Numbered from the stretch's first letter, positions 1 to 5,548 are shown. The stretch is DNA of 5,548 bases from Candidatus Zixiibacteriota bacterium (GCA_020058315.1 JAGVEK010000154.1:1-5548); one strand, 5' to 3'. Numbers and translations are program-made. Notes: generated by a model not told the origin, from the letters alone.

Positions 1-1
1 C

Positions 2-328
2 GTTGCCACGATCATCCACTCGGACGAGGCCCTGCTGGCTGTCGGCTTTATCTTCACCGTGCATTTCTTCAACACGCATTTCCGGCCGGACAAATTTCCG
101 ATGGATACGGTGATCTTCACCGGCCGCGTGCCGCTGGAGGAATTCAAGCTCGACCGTCCGCGGGAGTACGAAGAACTCGTGGCCGCAAACCAGTTGGAAC
201 AGCATCTGACCGAACCGCTCCCGCCGCTGGTCGTGCGCGGCCTGAAGGTCTTTGGCGCAATTGCCCTGTCGATAGGCCTGATGCTAATTATCCTGATTAT
301 CTGGGCGGAGATCTTCGGCTACCGCTGA
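2..328 (+). CDS. C-terminal part of a membrane b-type cytochrome (5' end outside window)
   Basis: The reading frame is open from the first bases of the window and ends at TGA 326-328, giving 108 visible residues. The GTG at 59 is internal, because the protein sequence on both sides of it is continuous and looks conserved. Visible parts are a membrane helix (about residues 5-23), a charged loop and a final helix (about 81-104). His6 and His21 lie 15 residues apart in the first helix, as expected for one helix ligating two b haems on opposite membrane sides; His26 follows in HFFNTHFRP. The loop holds FPMDTVIFTGRVPLEEFK and REYEEL, which I associate from memory with the HydC/FdnI-like cytochrome b domains found with multihaem cytochromes (CbcL/CbcA-like). 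That assignment is unverified. The likely role is electron exchange with menaquinone in the inner membrane. No terminator is evident before the next gene, so co-transcription is likely. A multihaem N-terminal fusion outside the window is possible. Confidence 0.8.
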   Translation, partial: VATIIHSDEALLAVGFIFTVHFFNTHFRPDKFPMDTVIFTGRVPLEEFKLDRPREYEELVAANQLEQHLTEPLPPLVVRGLKVFGAIALSIGLMLIILIIWAEIFGYR

Positions 329-383
329 GAATAATCGCCTGCCGGGCGCTGGATCCCTGAAGTGACGTACACGGGACGATGAC

Positions 384-2378
384 GTGCGAATTTGGGTGAG
401 ACGAACGGGTTTGGGAGTGATGATCGCCGGGCTGGCGTCATTGCTTCTGTTCGTCGGGGCGATTCAGTTCACGAACCGTTCGGACTTCTGCACCACGTGC
501 CACTACATGCAGCCGTTTTACGATGCCTGGGCGGCATCCTCCCATCATAATGTCCCGTGCCGCGACTGCCACTACGAACCCGGATACTCAAATGTCGTTA
601 AGGGCAAGATGCGCGACATGAACCAGCTGGTGAAGTACTGGACCAACGCGTATAGAAAATCGAAGCCTTGGGCGGAGATCTCGGACGAGTCCTGTCTGCG
701 CTCCGGATGCCATTCCGAACGCCTGCTTCACGGCCGTGTGATGTTCGGCCGGGTCAATTTCGACCACGCGCCACACCTCGAAAAAATGCGTCGCGGCAAG
801 AAGCTGAAATGCACGTCCTGTCATTCCCAGATTGTCCAGGGCGAGCACATGACGGTGACCGAAACCACCTGCATCACGTGCCACTTCAAGCTCGATGAGG
901 ATGGAAAGAACAACGCCAAATGCACGATCTGCCACGACCCGCCTGTGACCATTGCCGGCCAGGAGCCGCCAAAGTACGATCACGCCGGTGTCATCCAACG
1001 GAAGCTTGACTGTATCAAATGCCACGGCGCCATGGTGGTCGGCGATGGCGCTGTGCCGCGCGAGCGCTGCTACAGTTGTCATTGGGACCGCGAACGGCTC
1101 GACAAATACAGCAGCACCGACTTGATGCATTCCACCCACATCACCGAACACAAGATCGAATGCGACCTCTGTCATCTTTCCATGCAGCACAAGTCGACAT
1201 TCAAAGAGCAGGTCATCCCGGATTGCCAGACCTGTCACGAGGGATTCCACGAGGCTCAGAAAGATCTGTTTGTCGGGCATGGCGGATTCGGTGTGGCGGA
1301 CCAGCCGAATCCAATGTTCGAGAAAGGCATTTCTTGTCAGGGTTGCCACATCGTCCATACCAATGCCGACAGCGGCGGATTCGCCGGGGAGACTTTCATT
1401 GCCTCCGGTGCCAGTTGCGAATCGTGCCACGGCGCCGGTTACAGCCGGCTATTGGAAAACTGGAAAAAAACGGCGCAATTGAAGGTAGAGCAGGTCGGCA
1501 GGGCACTCGAGGAGGCCGGCCGCATTCGACATCAAAGGACCGCTTCGCGGCCCGGCGAAGCCGTGCAGGACTCGCTCTATAACGAGGCGCACTACAACTA
1601 CAGCCTGGTTCAAAAGGGAAAGCCCATCCACAATATTGTCTATGCCAATCGGCTCTTGGATGCGGCCTACGACCGTCTGCAAAGCTTCTTCGAATTCGCC
1701 AAACCAGGGTACAAGCTCGCCGCCCTCGACGGCCGAGACGAGGTCGTCCCATCAGGGTGCGTCAATTGCCACATTGGCATCGAAGATGTCGAAGCCCAGA
1801 TCTTCGGCGTGACCTATTCGCACCGACGGCACCTGGTCAACGCCCAGCAAACCTGTACGCGGTGTCATTCCAATCAAAGGCAGCATGGAGAGTTGATCGT
1901 CCAGAAGCGAGATTGCCTGTCATGCCATCACTCCCAGACAGCACGAGAGTGCGGCTACTGTCACACGGCTCAGCAGGCCATCCTGGAGGGCAAATCGGCC
2001 GACCTGCCCGTGACGACTCCCGACGTTATGATTGCGGCCGGCACGGCATGTCGTGATTGCCACGAACGGCCCGACAGGGCAATCGTTCTCCCGCCGTCGC
2101 AGCGTTGCACCGACTGCCACGATGACTCGTATGCCGAACGCCATCGCAAATGGCTCGATGAGTTCGCCACACTGCGGCAGACGGTCGATTCGCTGATCGG
2201 TCAAGTCAGTGCCCTGCCGGCCACCCCGGAGCGGCAGGCTGCCACCGATCCGGTCCGTCGTCATATCCAGGCGATTGCGGCTGATGGTTCGCGCGGAACG
2301 CACAACCATTCCGAGCAGATACGGATCCTGCAGGAGGACACAGGAAAGCTGTCGGCTCTCTTGAAGACTCAGGGATAG
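384..2378 (+). CDS. Large membrane-anchored multihaem c-type cytochrome, NapC/NirT-like N-terminus, 18 predicted haem sites
   Basis: This 664-residue protein probably carries electrons between the quinone pool and periplasmic partners. Basic residues (R2, R6, R7) precede one hydrophobic helix (about 9-29), a signal anchor with the rest in the periplasm. There are 17 CXXCH motifs, starting at C36, C59, C143, C163, C180, C210, C229, C260, C281, C318, C345, C459, C491, C511, C523, C556 and C575, plus one CX4CH at C104-H110. The first motif reads CTTCHYM, the CXXCHXM form of the NrfH haem 1 site, and the following SSHHNVPCRDCHYEPG is NapC/NrfH-like. NapC-type anchors have about four haems in about 200 residues, so this is a much enlarged relative. 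Residues 350-458 and 580-664 lack haem motifs and look helical. GTG 384 is the start because it keeps the basic N-terminus. No strong Shine-Dalgarno is visible, and an in-frame GTG at 396 is an alternative. The axial ligands, haem count and partner are inferred. A function in extracellular or metal respiration is plausible but not shown. Confidence 0.95.
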   Translation: MRIWVRRTGLGVMIAGLASLLLFVGAIQFTNRSDFCTTCHYMQPFYDAWAASSHHNVPCRDCHYEPGYSNVVKGKMRDMNQLVKYWTNAYRKSKPWAEISDESCLRSGCHSERLLHGRVMFGRVNFDHAPHLEKMRRGKKLKCTSCHSQIVQGEHMTVTETTCITCHFKLDEDGKNNAKCTICHDPPVTIAGQEPPKYDHAGVIQRKLDCIKCHGAMVVGDGAVPRERCYSCHWDRERLDKYSSTDLMHSTHITEHKIECDLCHLSMQHKSTFKEQVIPDCQTCHEGFHEAQKDLFVGHGGFGVADQPNPMFEKGISCQGCHIVHTNADSGGFAGETFIASGASCESCHGAGYSRLLENWKKTAQLKVEQVGRALEEAGRIRHQRTASRPGEAVQDSLYNEAHYNYSLVQKGKPIHNIVYANRLLDAAYDRLQSFFEFAKPGYKLAALDGRDEVVPSGCVNCHIGIEDVEAQIFGVTYSHRRHLVNAQQTCTRCHSNQRQHGELIVQKRDCLSCHHSQTARECGYCHTAQQAILEGKSADLPVTTPDVMIAAGTACRDCHERPDRAIVLPPSQRCTDCHDDSYAERHRKWLDEFATLRQTVDSLIGQVSALPATPERQAATDPVRRHIQAIAADGSRGTHNHSEQIRILQEDTGKLSALLKTQG

Positions 2379-2576
2379 GCGGTCAGCCAGGGACACGGCT
2401 GGATCCCCCCGCTCCAGGATTCCCGTTGGGCCTCAGCGCCAGACGCGCCCAGTTCCCGTGCTCCGTTAGCGAGGATCGTGATGGAAAGGTACATGGAATG
2501 GCCAGTTGTTCGACTCCTGTCAGCCAATTCGCGACAAAAACCATCTGATACCCAGCTACATTTCTGAATCTTAATC

Positions 2577-2605
2577 TTGCCTTTTTATGCCCTAATTCCT
2601 AAATT
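2577..2605 (+). promoter_or_regulatory. Candidate sigma70-type promoter for the octahaem/FeS/NrfD genes
   Basis: In the AT-rich half of the 264-bp gap, TTGCCT (2577-2582; 4 of 6 match TTGACA) is separated by 17 bp from TAAATT (2600-2605; 4 of 6 match TATAAT). The -10-like box ends 37 bp before the next start codon. The surrounding stretch from about 2560 to 2610 is clearly more AT-rich than the coding DNA. The matches are weak and the organism's promoter consensus is unknown, so this is a suggestion only. Confidence 0.28.
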
Positions 2606-2634
2606 CACAAGCTGAGGGTCATCCAGTGGCTCTC

Positions 2635-2640
2635 GGGAGG
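2635..2640 (+). promoter_or_regulatory. Strong Shine-Dalgarno that bears on the start of the octahaem gene
   Basis: GGGAGG lies 2 bases before GTG 2643 and 5 bases before the next in-frame codon, TTG 2646. Spacing favours TTG 2646, whereas codon preference favours GTG 2643. The in-frame stop TGA at 2613 and the absence of other start codons rule out a longer protein. Confidence 0.6.
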
Positions 2641-2642
2641 TC

Positions 2643-3392
2643 GTGTTGAGCGTTCGAAAGATCCCACAACAACTGGTGCCATTGGCGCTGATCTTTGCCG
2701 TGGCTCTCGCGGCGCTCTTCATCGCCCGAAAGTTGCTTGTCCCGGCCACATTCGGCGACATTGGATACTACCGCGCCGCCGCCGTCGGGGAAATCGCGTC
2801 CCAGCCGATAGCCTACGCCGGTTCCAGGGCCTGCCTTGATTGCCACGACGATGTCGATCAGATCAAGCGTCAATCCAAGCACCGAAGTGTGTCATGCGAA
2901 GTGTGCCACGGTGACGCGGCCAAGCATGTCGAGGCCCCCGATCAGGTCAAACCGATCAAACCGATTGGGCGGGGGTACTGTCCCCTGTGCCACGGATATG
3001 ATCCAGCGCGGCCAACGGGCTTCCCCCAGATCAATCCGGATGTCCACAATCCGGGGCGGGCTTGCATGTCGTGCCACAATGCGCACAATCCAATGTTGCC
3101 CCATGCCCCGGAAGAGTGTGCGGCCTGTCACCGCCAGATCGCCAGTCAGAAAACGGTTTCGCGTCATGCCACCCTGACTTGCACGACGTGCCATGAGACA
3201 CCAGAGGGACACCGGAGCACTCCCAACCTGATTCCGGCCGAAAAGCCCAAGACCAAAGAGCTGTGCGGCAGATGCCACGCGCAAGGGGCCGACAGCCCGC
3301 CGGAGATCCCGCGCGTCGATCTGGAAACTCACGGCGGGCGGTATGTTTGCTGGGACTGCCATTATCCCCATTTCCCCGAGGCGGCGAGATGA
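2643..3392 (+). CDS. Membrane-anchored octahaem c-type cytochrome
   Basis: The protein has 249 residues. An N-terminal hydrophobic segment (about 11-34, after K6) has no clear signal-peptidase site, so it probably anchors the protein with its haem domain in the periplasm. Eight CXXCH motifs start at C64, C85, C113, C141, C159, C180, C208 and C236, about one haem per 23 residues of the exported part. The density fits a haem wire rather than an enzyme. Segments such as YCPLCHGYDPARPTGFPQI and CWDCHYPHFPEA look conserved to me from memory in cytochromes encoded beside FeS/NrfD genes, but this is unverified. The start is GTG 2643 or TTG 2646, preceded by GGGAGG. Its last bases overlap the iron-sulfur gene (ATGA at 3389-3392), implying translational coupling and a stoichiometric complex. 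The likely role is to pass electrons between the four-cluster protein and a soluble or outer-membrane acceptor or donor. The direction cannot be read from the sequence. Confidence 0.95.
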   Translation: MLSVRKIPQQLVPLALIFAVALAALFIARKLLVPATFGDIGYYRAAAVGEIASQPIAYAGSRACLDCHDDVDQIKRQSKHRSVSCEVCHGDAAKHVEAPDQVKPIKPIGRGYCPLCHGYDPARPTGFPQINPDVHNPGRACMSCHNAHNPMLPHAPEECAACHRQIASQKTVSRHATLTCTTCHETPEGHRSTPNLIPAEKPKTKELCGRCHAQGADSPPEIPRVDLETHGGRYVCWDCHYPHFPEAAR

Positions 3393-4162
3393 AGTCAGAG
3401 GAAGCCAAGACACCGCGACGCGAATTCCTGGAGACCTGCGGCAAGAGCCTGCCGATGTGGTTTGTGTTTCTGGCCACGATTCGGGCGGGAACACTGTCTG
3501 CCACCGAGGAGCCCGAAGTCTACGATCCCAAACAGCATGATTATGCCATGGGGATCGACATTCATAAGTGCATCGGCTGCGGTCGCTGCGTCAACGCCTG
3601 CAAGATCGAAAACAAGGTGCCCGAGGAACCCTACTATTTTCGCACCTGGGTTGAGCGGTATGTCATTCCCGCTGACGGAGAGGCCCAAGTCGACAGTCCG
3701 AACGGCGGGCGGGATGGATTCCCTGAACTCAAAACCGATCCGGACATGCGCCGCGCGTTTTTCGCGCCGAAGCTCTGCAATCATTGTGCGAATCCACCGT
3801 GTGTGCAGGTCTGCCCGGTCGGCGCAACTTTCAGCACCCAGGACGGCGTCGTGCTGGTCGATGAGACCTACTGCGTTGGCTGCCGCTACTGTATCCAGGC
3901 CTGCCCGTACGGTGCCCGCTATCTGCATCCAGTCAAGAAAGTCGCCGACAAATGCACTTTCTGTTACCACCGCATCCGCAACGGTCTGCTGCCGGCCTGT
4001 GTGGAAGTTTGTCCCACCCAAGCCAGAGTCTTCGGAGAGGCCGGCCGTCAAAGCAGTCCGCTGCGGCGATTCCTGCGCTTCAATGACGTCACCGTCTTGA
4101 AGCCGTCGCTGAACACTAATCCCAAGGTGTATTATGCCGGGGCTGACCGGGAAGTGAGATAG
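3389..4162 (+). CDS. Four-cluster [4Fe-4S] ferredoxin subunit with Tat-type N-terminus (NrfC/PsrB/DmsB-like)
   Basis: This 257-residue electron-relay subunit carries four cysteine sets: C61/C64/C67/C71, C130/C133/C138/C142, C162/C165/C168/C172 and C189/C192/C204/C208. This is the arrangement of NrfC, PsrB and DmsB, which bind four [4Fe-4S] clusters; all 16 cysteines are present. The N-terminus TPRREFLETCG fits the twin-arginine pattern (R10-R11, F13, L14). A moderately hydrophobic stretch follows to about residue 34, and a possible cleavage site follows A38. I infer Tat export of the folded protein to the periplasm. The frame is open further upstream to 3263, but that part lies over the preceding haem gene. 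ATG 3389 is chosen because it keeps the Tat motif at the N-terminus, overlaps the upstream stop as ATGA, and has GAGG at 3378-3381 with 7-base spacing. It probably docks on the NrfD-like protein encoded 3 bp downstream and transfers electrons to or from the octahaem cytochrome. Confidence 0.95.
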   Translation: MKSEEAKTPRREFLETCGKSLPMWFVFLATIRAGTLSATEEPEVYDPKQHDYAMGIDIHKCIGCGRCVNACKIENKVPEEPYYFRTWVERYVIPADGEAQVDSPNGGRDGFPELKTDPDMRRAFFAPKLCNHCANPPCVQVCPVGATFSTQDGVVLVDETYCVGCRYCIQACPYGARYLHPVKKVADKCTFCYHRIRNGLLPACVEVCPTQARVFGEAGRQSSPLRRFLRFNDVTVLKPSLNTNPKVYYAGADREVR

Positions 4163-4165
4163 TCT

Positions 4166-5371
4166 ATGGGAATCCTTCTGGCTGAAATTGCCCCTGAACT
4201 GCACAAGGTAGCAGGGTACATCTACCCCAACGAATTCGAGCTCCACTGGGGCATGCTGATCGTGCTCTACCCTTACCTCACCGGTCTGGTGGCTGGCGCC
4301 TTTATTCTCGCGTCGCTGGAACGCGTGTTCAATGTCAAGGTGCTGCAGCCGGTGTACCGCCTGTCACTTCTGACGGCGTTGTCGTTCCTCATCGTCGCGC
4401 CGTGGCCGCTCCTGGCCCACCTCGGTCATCCGGAACGCTCCTTCGAGATGTTCCTGACACCCCACACTCAGTCGGCGATGGCCATGTTCGGGTTCGTTTA
4501 CGCCTGGTACCTGATGGTCATTCTGCTTCTGGAAATCTGGTTTGACTATCGCAAGGAGTTCGTGATTTGGTCGCAAGAGTGTAAAGGCATCCGGAAGCTG
4601 ATCTACAAGGTTCTCAGCCTGTGGACCACCGATATATCGGAGAAGGCACTTCGTTTTGATGAAAAGGTCGGGCGGACAATCACGATCCTCGGAATCCCGT
4701 CGGCGTTCCTGCTCCACGGCTACGTTGGTTTCATTTTCGGGTCGGTCAAGGCGAATCCGTGGTGGAGCAGCGTTCTCATGCCCATCGTGTTCCTGTTCTC
4801 AGCCATCGTCTCCGGGATGGCCCTGGTCCTCCTGATCTACATGATTTCCACGATGTTCCGCCTGAAGAGCATCAACATGGCGTGCATCAACAAACTCTCA
4901 GAGTTGTTGCTGTACGCCATGATTGTCGACTTCTCTCTGGAGATTCTGGACTTCATCCAGCGGCTGTATGAAGCAGAAGAATCGATCAACATTCTGTCGC
5001 AGATGATTTCAAACCGGCTGTTCATCAGCCTGATCATCTCGCAGATCATTCTGGGAACTTTGGTCCCGATGGCCTCGATCGTTTGGGCGCGATTTGGCAG
5101 GGTCCCGGACGAGATGCGGCGCATGTTGTATTTCGTCGCGGCAATTCTGGTCCAGGTCGGCATCTTCAGTACCCGATGGAACGTGGTCATCGGCGGGCAG
5201 TTGTTCTCGAAGAGTTTGCGCGGACTCACCGTGTACAAGATCGAGCTTCTGGGGCTGGAAGGATTGCTGATGAGCGTGGCACTTCTGGTGACACCCTTCG
5301 TCATTCTCTATATCATCACCAGATTCCTTCCACCCTGGTCCAAGACTGAGACACAGCTTTCCACCCCGTAA
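4166..5371 (+). CDS. NrfD/PsrC/HybB-type polytopic quinone-interacting membrane subunit
   Basis: This 401-residue integral inner-membrane protein has about nine hydrophobic helices, near residues 29-50, 66-85, 104-125, 171-192, 203-229, 246-264, 285-307, 319-337 and 362-387. The length is close to HybB-type members rather than the shorter eight-helix NrfD/PsrC. Family-like features are LAHLGHPERSFEMF (about 83-96), a helix entry with HGYVGFIFGSVKANPWWSS (184-202) and TRWNVVIGGQ (336-345). NrfD-superfamily proteins have no cofactor of their own; they bind quinone and pass electrons to the partner four-cluster protein. Some members, such as PsrC and the alternative complex III subunits, are discussed as proton-translocating, but nothing here settles that. 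ATG 4166 is 3 bp after the iron-sulfur gene's stop, with GTGAG at 4154-4158 as a possible ribosome site, so the two are almost surely co-translated. No gene follows in the window, so it is probably last in its operon. Confidence 0.95.
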   Translation: MGILLAEIAPELHKVAGYIYPNEFELHWGMLIVLYPYLTGLVAGAFILASLERVFNVKVLQPVYRLSLLTALSFLIVAPWPLLAHLGHPERSFEMFLTPHTQSAMAMFGFVYAWYLMVILLLEIWFDYRKEFVIWSQECKGIRKLIYKVLSLWTTDISEKALRFDEKVGRTITILGIPSAFLLHGYVGFIFGSVKANPWWSSVLMPIVFLFSAIVSGMALVLLIYMISTMFRLKSINMACINKLSELLLYAMIVDFSLEILDFIQRLYEAEESINILSQMISNRLFISLIISQIILGTLVPMASIVWARFGRVPDEMRRMLYFVAAILVQVGIFSTRWNVVIGGQLFSKSLRGLTVYKIELLGLEGLLMSVALLVTPFVILYIITRFLPPWSKTETQLSTP

Positions 5372-5397
5372 GCGCGGGGCGCAGATGCCTCCGACTG

Positions 5398-5449
5398 ATG
5401 TGGCGCAGCCGCCCTCGGCTGTGTGCGGGCGAGGGCGCCCGCGCCACAT
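5398..5449. repeat. Nested GC-rich inverted repeat, REP/MITE-like element
   Basis: Outer arms ATGTGGCGC (5398-5406) and GCGCCACAT (5441-5449) are perfect 9-bp inverted complements. Between them lie two further perfect stems: AGCCG/CGGCT (5407-5411 with 5416-5420, loop CCCT) and GCGGGC/GCCCGC (5425-5430 with 5437-5442, loop GAGGGC). The third stem shares two bases with the outer arm, so in a fully folded form one of the two shortens slightly. The whole folds as a three-way junction on either strand. It lies 26 bp after the NrfD-like gene. This is typical of REP-type or small MITE-like intergenic elements. It could also slow transcription at the operon end, although only a short TTT follows. 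Copy number cannot be judged from one window. Confidence 0.65.
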
Positions 5450-5516
5450 TTCGTGATATTGATTGCCTTTGTCGATTGAATTACCGTAGCTACGCGGACA
5501 TTCGGCGGGCGATTTT

Positions 5517-5541
5517 AAGTGTCCCGCCGTTTCGGACACTT
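5517..5541. promoter_or_regulatory. Palindrome with 8-bp arms, possible operator
   Basis: AAGTGTCC (5517-5524) and GGACACTT (5534-5541) are perfect inverted complements separated by 9 bases. No T-run follows on either strand: TTTT at 5513-5516 is on the wrong side for a + strand terminator and would read as A in a - strand transcript. This makes an intrinsic terminator unlikely. The arrangement fits a dimeric-regulator site in front of a gene beyond the right edge, or one end of another repeat. No downstream gene is visible to decide. Confidence 0.35.
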
Positions 5542-5548
5542 CTGGGAG

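Noticed and set aside
336..348. Short CGCC/GGCG hairpin between the b-type cytochrome and the 18-haem gene
   Set aside because: A four-base stem without a T-run is expected by chance in GC-rich DNA.
379..399. Six-codon frame from ATG 379 overlapping the start of the 18-haem gene
   Set aside because: It ends at TGA 397-399 and has no sign of function. It is in a different frame from the cytochrome and only shows that ATG 379 cannot be its start.
588..1430. Long open frame on the - strand, 280 codons, opposite the 18-haem cytochrome gene
   Set aside because: It lies fully antisense to a strongly supported cytochrome frame, and its product shows no recognisable motif. In GC-rich genes with biased third positions such shadows are common.
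2383..2402. Hairpin (CAGCC with GGCTG, plus one G-T pair) just after the 18-haem gene, considered as a terminator
   Set aside because: The stem is only 5-6 bp with an 8-base loop, and it is followed by ATCCCCCC, not T-rich sequence. It is too weak to call.
2481..2567. 28-codon open frame, ATG 2481 to TGA 2565-2567, preceded by GAGGA at 2471-2475 in the large gap
   Set aside because: The ribosome-site spacing is good, but the peptide has no hydrophobic segment, motif or recognisable similarity, and a frame this short arises easily by chance. Conservation in relatives would be needed to accept it as a small protein or leader peptide.
3263..3388. Upstream extension of the Fe-S protein by 42 residues
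   Set aside because: It would overlap the last two haem motifs of the octahaem gene out of frame and would bury the Tat motif inside the protein. ATG 3389 with its GAGG is far better placed.
3395..4246. Long open frame on the - strand, 283 codons, opposite the Fe-S gene; a similar - strand frame at 2892-3494
   Set aside because: The + strand has all 16 cluster cysteines and tight operon spacing. The antisense products show no family features.
5459..5487. Possible promoter TTGATT-N17-TACCGT in the right-hand non-coding region
   Set aside because: The -10 box matches only 3 of 6 consensus positions and no downstream gene is visible, so it cannot be supported.
5485..5494. 10-bp perfect palindrome CGTAGCTACG
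   Set aside because: It has no spacer or flanking symmetry and no gene context, so it could be chance. It is noted only because it lies between the two clearer inverted repeats.

Overview
The window carries the genes of a respiratory electron-transfer locus, all on the + strand, from a bacterium with a periplasm. Two proteins hold 26 covalent haem-binding motifs between them. An iron-sulfur protein has a Tat-type N-terminus, and a polytopic NrfD-type membrane protein follows it. The DNA is moderately GC-rich by eye. This gene content fits an anaerobic, multihaem-cytochrome-rich lineage, such as Desulfuromonadota/Geobacter-like bacteria or uncultured phyla such as Zixibacteria. That placement is inference; the window contains no rRNA or other marker gene.

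Layout. Positions 2-328 are the 3' end of a membrane b-type cytochrome gene that begins outside the window. After 55 bp comes a 664-residue, N-terminally anchored c-type cytochrome (384-2378) with 18 predicted haem sites. It starts like a NapC/NirT/NrfH quinol dehydrogenase and continues into repeated haem-pair modules and two related helical modules. A 264-bp gap (2379-2642) contains a weak candidate promoter in its AT-rich second half. Then follow three tightly packed genes: an octahaem cytochrome c (2643-3392), a Tat-type protein with four [4Fe-4S] clusters (3389-4162, ATGA overlap), and an NrfD/PsrC/HybB-type quinone-interacting membrane protein (4166-5371, 3-bp gap). The last 177 bp are non-coding. 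They hold a compact GC-rich nested inverted repeat that looks like a REP/MITE-type element (5398-5449) and, at the right edge, an 8-bp-arm palindrome (5517-5541).

How the parts may work together. The last three genes have the composition of the membrane-bound cytochrome c / iron-sulfur protein / NrfD modules seen in Nrf, Qrc, Cbc-type and alternative complex III systems. In these, NrfD exchanges electrons with the quinone pool, the four-cluster protein relays them on the periplasmic face, and the multihaem cytochrome is the exit or entry wire. The two upstream genes supply two more potential quinone contacts, a di-haem b-type membrane domain and a NapC-like anchor, joined to an 18-haem wire. 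No molybdopterin or other catalytic subunit and no outer-membrane porin lies in the window. The terminal electron donor or acceptor is therefore unknown; exchange with the periplasm or cell exterior is inference.
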